Source of the DNA: Pseudenterobacter timonensis
GTDB lineage: Bacteria; Pseudomonadota; Gammaproteobacteria; Enterobacterales; Enterobacteriaceae
Direction: 5' to 3'
DNA length: 64,000 bases
Assembly (NCBI RefSeq): GCF_900021175.1
Contig: NZ_FCOP01000011.1
Location: 930,001-994,000, forward strand
Within the stretch, counting starts at the first letter, position 1. Each line of letters begins with the position of its first letter. The notes beneath the pieces were generated by a model that was not told the origin of the DNA, made no database searches, and saw only the letters and a program-made list of their open reading frames with translations. This document shows, piece after piece, positions 59,172 through 64,000 of the stretch. A program made the position numbers and the translations under genes.

Positions 59172-61220
59172 TTAAACCAGACCAAACAGCGTCAGCAGCA
59201 GGTCAATTAGCTTAATACCGATAAACGGGACGACCAGCCCGCCCAGACCGTAGATCCAGAGATTGCGGCGCAGCATGGCGGCGGCGGTAAGCGGCCTGTA
59301 GCTCACCCCTTTTAACGCCAGCGGGATCAGGAAGATGATGATCAGGGCGTTAAAAATCACCGCGCTTAAAATCGCCGATGCGGGGGAGTGCAAATGCATT
59401 ACGTTGAGCGCGTTAAGCTGCGGATAGGTGGCCGCAAACGCCGCCGGAATAATGGCGAAGTATTTCGCCACGTCGTTGGCGATGCTGAAGGTGGTGAGTG
59501 AGCCGCGGGTCATCAGCATCTGCTTGCCGATATGCACCACCTCAATCAGCTTGGTCGGGTTAGAGTCGAGATCGACCATATTTCCCGCCTCTTTCGCCGC
59601 CTGGGTGCCGGAGTTCATCGCCACCGCCACGTCCGCCTGGGCCAGCGCCGGGGCATCGTTGGTACCGTCGCCGGTCATCGCCACCAGCCGACCTTCCGCC
59701 TGATACTGACGGATCAGCGCCAGCTTGGCTTCCGGCGTCGCTTCCGCGAGAAAATCGTCCACCCCCGCTTCCGCAGCGATGGCCGCGGCGGTCAGGCGGT
59801 TATCCCCGGTGATCATCACCGTTTTGATCCCCATTTTGCGCAGCTGGGCGAAGCGCTCCTTGATACCGCCTTTGACAATATCCTTCAGCGCAATGGCGCC
59901 GAGTACCTTCGCCCCCTCCGCGACCACCAGTGGTGTTGCCCCCTGGCGGGCGATACCCTCCACCAGACGTTCCACCTCCGGCGGGAAGTGGCCGCCGTTG
60001 GCGTCGATGTGGCGGCGGATGGCATCCACCGAACCTTTACGGATCAGGCGATCCTGCACGTTGATACCGCTCATCCGCGTCTGGGCGGTAAAAGGGACGA
60101 ACGTGGCGTTCAGGCTCTGCACGTCACGCTGGCGCAGGTTAAAGCGCTGCTTCGCCAGTACCACGATGCTGCGCCCTTCCGGCGTCTCATCGGCAAGCGA
60201 GGCGAGCTGCGCCGCGTCGGCCAGCGCTTTCTCCTCGACTCCCGGCGCAGGCAGGAAATCGGAGGCCTGGCGGTTACCGAGGGTGATGGTGCCGGTCTTA
60301 TCCAGCAGCAGCACGTTCACATCGCCCGCCGCTTCCACCGCGCGCCCGCTGGTGGCGATAACGTTGGCGCCGAGCATCCGGCTCATGCCCGCCACGCCGA
60401 TAGCCGACAGCAGCCCGCCGATGGTCGTGGGGATCAGGCAGACCAGCAGGGCGACCAGCACCGTTACGCTTACCGCGGTACCGCCGTATGCAGAGAAGGG
60501 CCACAAGGTGGCGGTGGCCAGCAGAAAGACCAGCGTCAGCGCCACCAGCAGGATAGTGAGAGCGATTTCGTTGGGCGTTTTACGTCGCTGCGCCCGTTCC
60601 ACCATGGCGATCATCCGGTCAAGAAAGGTTTCGCCAGGGTTAACGCTGCAGCGGATCACCAGCCAGTCGGAGAGGATACGCGTCCCGCCAGTAACCGAGG
60701 CGAAGTCGCCGCCCGATTCGCGGATCACCGGCGCAGACTCGCCGGTAATGGCGCTTTCGTCCACGGAAGCGCCCCCTTCGATAACTTCGCCATCACAGGG
60801 GATAATATCGCCCGCCTCCACCAGCACGACGTCGCCGCGACGCAGCGCCTCAGCACTGACGCGTTCTGTTTGCGCGCCATATTTTGGCTCACTCAGCTTG
60901 CGGGCAAACACGGTCTTCTTCACCCCTTTCAGGCTGTTGGCTTGCGCCTTGCTGCGTCCCTCCGCCAGCGACTCGGCGACGTTGGCAAAGAGTACGGTGA
61001 ACCAGAGCCACAGGCTGATGGCGGCGGTAAAGACGGCATTGCCCGGCAGTTGGCCCGTTCCCATTGCCACCGCCAGCAGGGTGGTAAGCAGGCTGCCGAC
61101 CCAGACGATAAACATCACCGGGTTGCGCCATTGCACGCGCGGGCTCAGTTTTTTGACCGCATCCATTAGCGCCTGGCGAACCAGGGCAGGTTCGAGCAGG
61201 GCCAGTTGTTGACGACTCAT
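59172..61220 (-). CDS. kdpB: K+-transporting P-type ATPase KdpB
   Basis: 682 residues, the E. coli length. The phosphorylated Asp307 is in [12 protein letters not shown]. The actuator motif TGES includes Ser162, the inhibitory phosphorylation site known from E. coli. The hinge is [21 protein letters not shown]. It drives K+ uptake against steep gradients with KdpA. It is 19 bp after kdpA. Confidence 0.97.
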   Translation of the reverse strand: MSRQQLALLEPALVRQALMDAVKKLSPRVQWRNPVMFIVWVGSLLTTLLAVAMGTGQLPGNAVFTAAISLWLWFTVLFANVAESLAEGRSKAQANSLKGVKKTVFARKLSEPKYGAQTERVSAEALRRGDVVLVEAGDIIPCDGEVIEGGASVDESAITGESAPVIRESGGDFASVTGGTRILSDWLVIRCSVNPGETFLDRMIAMVERAQRRKTPNEIALTILLVALTLVFLLATATLWPFSAYGGTAVSVTVLVALLVCLIPTTIGGLLSAIGVAGMSRMLGANVIATSGRAVEAAGDVNVLLLDKTGTITLGNRQASDFLPAPGVEEKALADAAQLASLADETPEGRSIVVLAKQRFNLRQRDVQSLNATFVPFTAQTRMSGINVQDRLIRKGSVDAIRRHIDANGGHFPPEVERLVEGIARQGATPLVVAEGAKVLGAIALKDIVKGGIKERFAQLRKMGIKTVMITGDNRLTAAAIAAEAGVDDFLAEATPEAKLALIRQYQAEGRLVAMTGDGTNDAPALAQADVAVAMNSGTQAAKEAGNMVDLDSNPTKLIEVVHIGKQMLMTRGSLTTFSIANDVAKYFAIIPAAFAATYPQLNALNVMHLHSPASAILSAVIFNALIIIFLIPLALKGVSYRPLTAAAMLRRNLWIYGLGGLVVPFIGIKLIDLLLTLFGLV

Positions 61221-61239
61221 GAAAGGTGTCTCCGCACAA

Positions 61240-62919
61240 TTAGCGTAAAGAAAGATGTTCCGCGACCGGGCCTAACGCGAGGGCGGGGATAAAGGTAAGC
61301 GCGCCCACCAGCAGCACGGTGCCGATCAGCAGTCCGATAAAGAGCGCGCCGTGGGTGGGCAGTGTTCCGCTGGTGGCTGGCTGAATCTTTTTACTCACCA
61401 GCGAGCCGGCAATCGCCATTACCGGAATAATCACCCCGAAGCGGCCCACCAGCATGCAGAAGGCCAGCAGGCAGTTCCAGAAGGGGGAGTTGGCGCTTAA
61501 GCCCGCAAAGGCGCTACCGTTGTTATTGGCCGCTGACGAGACGGCGTAAAGCACTTCGCTAAAGCCATGTATGCCGGGGTTGTAAATGCCGCTGCGTCCG
61601 GCCTCGGTCATCAGCGCCAGCGCGGTGCCGAGCAGCACAAGGGCAGGGGTGACCAGAATCGCCAGCGCGGTGAGCTTCATCTCGCGCACGTCGATTTTTT
61701 TACCGAGATATTCCGGCGTGCGGCCGATCATCAGTCCGGCGATAAAGACCGCCAGCAGCACGAAGAGCAGCATGCCATAGAGCCCGGAACCGACCCCGCC
61801 AAAGACCACTTCGCCAATCTGCATCAGCCACATCGGGATCATCCCGCCCAGCGCGGTAAAGGAGTCATGCATCGCGTTGACTGCCCCGCAGGAGGCGGCG
61901 GTCGTTACCACGGCATACAGGCAGCTGACGAGGATGCCAAAGCGGCTCTCTTTCCCTTCCATATTGATGGCGCTGTCAGCGCCCAGCTGCATCAGATGCG
62001 GGTTGCCATGCCACTCGGCCCACATCACCAGCGCGGCGCAAAGGATAAAGATAAGCGTCATCGTCCAGAGGATGGCGCGCCCCTGACGCGGATCGCCCAC
62101 CGTCTCGCCAAAGGCGAAGCAGAGTGCCGCAGGAATCAGAAAGATCGCCAGCATCTGCACCAGATTGGTCAGCGCCGTCGGGTTTTCAAAAGGATGGGCG
62201 GAGTTCGCATTAAAGAAGCCGCCGCCGTTGGTGCCGAGCATTTTTATCGCCTCCTGCGAAGCGACCGGCCCCATCGGCAACAGCTGTTTCACCCCTTCAA
62301 GGGAGGTAAAAGGGGTTGCGGGGAGGAAATTTTGCAGCGCGCCCTGCTGGATAAAAAAGAGGGCGATAACCAGTGAAACGGGCAGCAGCACCCAGAGGGT
62401 GATACGCGTCAGATCAACCCAGGCGTTACCCAGCGTGGTGACACTTTTGCGGGCAAAGGCGCGAATCAGCGCAAAGACCACCGCAATGCCGCTGGCGGCG
62501 GAGAGGAAGTTCTGCACGGTCAGCCCCGCCATCTGGCTGAAGTAGCTGAGGGTGGTTTCGCCCGCGTAGGATTGCCAGTTGGTATTGCTGACAAAGCTCG
62601 CCGCCGTATTCAGCGCCAGATGCCAGGAGAGGCCCGGCAGCTGCTGCGGATTTAAGGGGAGCATGCCCTGGAGCATCAGCATGGCGAACAACACCGCCAG
62701 CCCCACCAGATTGAGCAGTAAAATCGACAGAAGATATTGCCGCCAGTTCATCTCCCCCGGGTCGATGCCCGCTGTCCGAAACAGTGCGTTTTCAATGCGG
62801 CTTACCCCCGGCAACCCGACGTTCGCGATCATTCTCGCCAGTAAGGTGCCGAGCGGTTTTGCCAGCAGAAAAAGCACCAGCAGAAAGCTGGCAATGAGTA
62901 AAAATCCCTGCGCAACCAT
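61240..62919 (-). CDS. kdpA: K+-transporting ATPase subunit KdpA
   Basis: 559 residues with about ten membrane helices of the SKT superfamily. Selectivity-filter segments are visible as [38 protein letters not shown] and [12 protein letters not shown]. It binds K+ on the periplasmic side. Its ATG overlaps the kdpF stop by one base (TGATG). Confidence 0.96.
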   Translation of the reverse strand: MVAQGFLLIASFLLVLFLLAKPLGTLLARMIANVGLPGVSRIENALFRTAGIDPGEMNWRQYLLSILLLNLVGLAVLFAMLMLQGMLPLNPQQLPGLSWHLALNTAASFVSNTNWQSYAGETTLSYFSQMAGLTVQNFLSAASGIAVVFALIRAFARKSVTTLGNAWVDLTRITLWVLLPVSLVIALFFIQQGALQNFLPATPFTSLEGVKQLLPMGPVASQEAIKMLGTNGGGFFNANSAHPFENPTALTNLVQMLAIFLIPAALCFAFGETVGDPRQGRAILWTMTLIFILCAALVMWAEWHGNPHLMQLGADSAINMEGKESRFGILVSCLYAVVTTAASCGAVNAMHDSFTALGGMIPMWLMQIGEVVFGGVGSGLYGMLLFVLLAVFIAGLMIGRTPEYLGKKIDVREMKLTALAILVTPALVLLGTALALMTEAGRSGIYNPGIHGFSEVLYAVSSAANNNGSAFAGLSANSPFWNCLLAFCMLVGRFGVIIPVMAIAGSLVSKKIQPATSGTLPTHGALFIGLLIGTVLLVGALTFIPALALGPVAEHLSLR

Positions 62920-63008
62920 CAGAATGCCTCCGCATTAATCAGGGCATAGACCAGATAACCCAACAACAGAAAAACCAGCACAATGCCGGTAAGCAGACCT
63001 GCACTCAC
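62919..63008 (-). CDS. kdpF: K+-transporting ATPase subunit KdpF
   Basis: 29 residues from a GTG start with GGAGG ahead: [20 protein letters not shown]... ending INAEAF, nearly the same as E. coli KdpF. It is a single membrane helix that stabilises the KdpABC complex. It is the first gene of kdpFABC. Confidence 0.93.
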   Translation of the reverse strand: MSAGLLTGIVLVFLLLGYLVYALINAEAF

Positions 63009-63084
63009 ACTTCACCTCCGGGTGATGTTTCTCGTGATGCTGAAGGTAGATTTTGCGGCGCAAAGATTTTGCAAAAATCGACAG

Positions 63085-63110
63085 GCGGGATGTAAAAAAA
63101 GTATAAAAAT
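63085..63110 (-). promoter_or_regulatory. KdpE-binding site at the kdpFABC promoter
   Basis: On the minus strand, TTTTTATACTTTTTTTACAT followed by CCCGC closely matches the T-rich KdpE site I recall from the E. coli kdp promoter. It lies about 80-100 bp upstream of kdpF; the promoter -35/-10 should lie in the 60 bp between. Confidence 0.75.
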
Positions 63111-63315
63111 AGCTAAAGCCACAATTTAACTAATGGTTAGTATTATTTTAACTTTTATGTAACTTAGTTACGGAATGGAATGTAAAGATCCGCAAACCGG
63201 TCTGAAAAAGTGGTCGGATGAGTAGTAAAATTACAGGCAAAGCGGTACTATTTTAATCAGATAACAGCTTACATTTTCCGGAGATCGTTTCCGGCTGGCA
63301 AAAAAGGGGGAGAAA
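63111..63315. other. kdpF-ybfA intergenic region
   Basis: About 200 bp, AT-rich (especially 63110-63180), holding the divergent ybfA promoter region. No further gene or clear operator is seen. Confidence 0.4.
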
Positions 63316-63525
63316 ATGATGGGTGTTTATAAAGCGTATCCCGCACATGTTGTGCTGCTGCGTCGCGCTTTTGTCCTGATTGCGGGTATCCTGGCGCTGC
63401 CGGTGATGCTTTTCTGGAAAGATCGCGCACGCTTCTATAGCTATCTGCACCGCGTCTGGGCGAAAACCAGCGATAAGCCTGTGTGGATGGATATGGCCGA
63501 AAAAGCAGCCTGCGACTTTTACTAA
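63316..63525 (+). CDS. ybfA: Small membrane protein YbfA
   Basis: 69 residues from the first of two adjacent ATGs (68 from the second), with GGGGGAG just ahead. One hydrophobic segment (about residues 15-34) is followed by the conserved [20 protein letters not shown] and [12 protein letters not shown]. It matches E. coli YbfA, of unknown function, always beside kdp. Confidence 0.92.
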   Translation: MMGVYKAYPAHVVLLRRAFVLIAGILALPVMLFWKDRARFYSYLHRVWAKTSDKPVWMDMAEKAACDFY

Positions 63526-63543
63526 ACGACTGCACACAGCAAT

Positions 63544-63578
63544 AAAAAAACCGCCAACAGCAATGTGGCGGTTTTTTT
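63544..63578 (+). terminator. Intrinsic terminator of ybfA
   Basis: AAAAACCGCCA-ACAGCAATG-TGGCGGTTTTT with more T's after the stem. Confidence 0.88.
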
Positions 63579-63880
63579 CCCCTCGGGATTCGCGGTCCTT
63601 CGGGTTTTTTCAGGCTCTCACCAGAGATTTTTCATCTTACTGACCTGATATGAATAATCAATCTGGGCTGCCTAAATATAATCTTAAATGCAGACCTGGT
63701 AGCTTACGCTTTATCCGTAAGCCCATTACTATGCCTCGTCCCTTTTCGCCATCTCGCAAATGGGCACCGGTCCCGGGAAAGGTGTACTGTCAACCGTCAG
63801 ACTGGCTCTCACCAGGGCTTGTGTCCACCGACTTATCACCGGTGGTAAACGGTGGAGCGGTTATTCGCAGGGACCGCATA
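63579..63880. other. Leader-like stretch with hairpins
   Basis: About 300 bp. A perfect hairpin GCTTACG-CTTTATC-CGTAAGC lies at 63701-63721, and CCACC/GGTGG repeats lie near 63826-63855. A reading frame is open across the plus strand from 63650, but it lacks a good ribosome site and looks non-coding until 63881. It may be a long 5' leader or contain an RNA gene. Confidence 0.3.
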
Positions 63881-63988
63881 ATGAAACGCTATATCTGCAT
63901 TGCGTTCATTGTCGCCAGCGCGCTTGCAGTGAAAGGTGATGAACACGCCACGTTCATCGCCTTCACCGTTACCGCGCAGGACAAGTAG
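63881..63988 (+). CDS. Short hydrophobic ORF, 35 residues
   Basis: MKRYICIAFIVASALAV..., ending TAQDK. The basic N-terminus and hydrophobic core (residues 4-17) look like a signal peptide or membrane segment; the rest is short and polar. AGGGA lies nine bases ahead of the ATG. No family is recognised. Confidence 0.4.
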   Translation: MKRYICIAFIVASALAVKGDEHATFIAFTVTAQDK

Positions 63989-64000
63989 CGTTAAGGCCGC

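Overview
The window reads as a chromosomal segment of a member of the Enterobacteriaceae of moderately high GC, most like Enterobacter, Leclercia or Lelliottia. Nearly every protein is a close, full-length relative of an Escherichia coli K-12 gene, and the order follows the K-12 map from uspG to kdp. There are no transposases, integrases, phage genes, restriction systems or CRISPR arrays. This is core genome with a few lineage-specific edits. I did not find a new multi-gene system.

Layout. 1-3.9 kb: the tail of a membrane protein, uspG, ybdR, a 29-residue membrane peptide, rnk, and a flavin reductase-like gene followed by a doubtful short ORF. 3.9-9.1 kb: rna, dcuC with an FNR-type site, a gene-poor stretch where K-12 has pagP, cspE, a second tiny membrane peptide, crcB, an intact ybeM and tatE. 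9.1-13.9 kb: lipA, ybeF, lipB and ybeD (lipoate synthesis plus a regulator), then dacA. 14-24 kb: rlpA, mrdB (RodA), mrdA (PBP2), rlmH, rsfS, nadD, holA, lptE and leuS, joining cell elongation, ribosome maturation, NAD synthesis, DNA polymerase III and LPS export. 24-29 kb: ybeL, rihA and the glutamate/aspartate ABC operon gltIJKL with an internal SroC-type sRNA. 29.37-29.80 kb: an unusual array of six 63-64 bp tandem repeats capped by inverted repeats. 29.8-36.7 kb: lnt, corC, ybeY, ybeZ, miaB and ubiF. 36.8-37.5 kb: a seven-gene tRNA operon (Met, Leu, Gln, Gln, Met, Gln, Gln). 37.7-46 kb: asnB and the N-acetylglucosamine regulon (nagBACD divergent from nagE, with two NagC boxes and a CRP site). 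46-50 kb: glnS and chitoporin chiPQ with a ChiX pairing site. 50-55 kb: fur, fldA, ybfE, ybfF, seqA and pgm. 55-64 kb: kdpFABC-kdpDE, ybfA and a short ORF.

How the genes work together. ChiP lets chitosugars cross the outer membrane, NagE imports and phosphorylates GlcNAc, NagA and NagB turn it into fructose-6-phosphate, and NagC represses the set. KdpD/KdpE sense K+ limitation and switch on the KdpFABC pump. LipB and LipA build lipoyl cofactors. MrdA and MrdB drive lateral wall growth, with DacA and RlpA trimming septal and lateral wall.

Oddities. Two genes look shifted by one extra base relative to their families: rlpA, which loses its SPOR domain, and ybeF, whose last residues are scrambled. 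pagP and the citrate-fermentation cluster of K-12 are absent from their usual places. Several palindromes and hairpins sit in leaders. All family assignments rest on remembered sequence similarity and visible motifs; no search was run.
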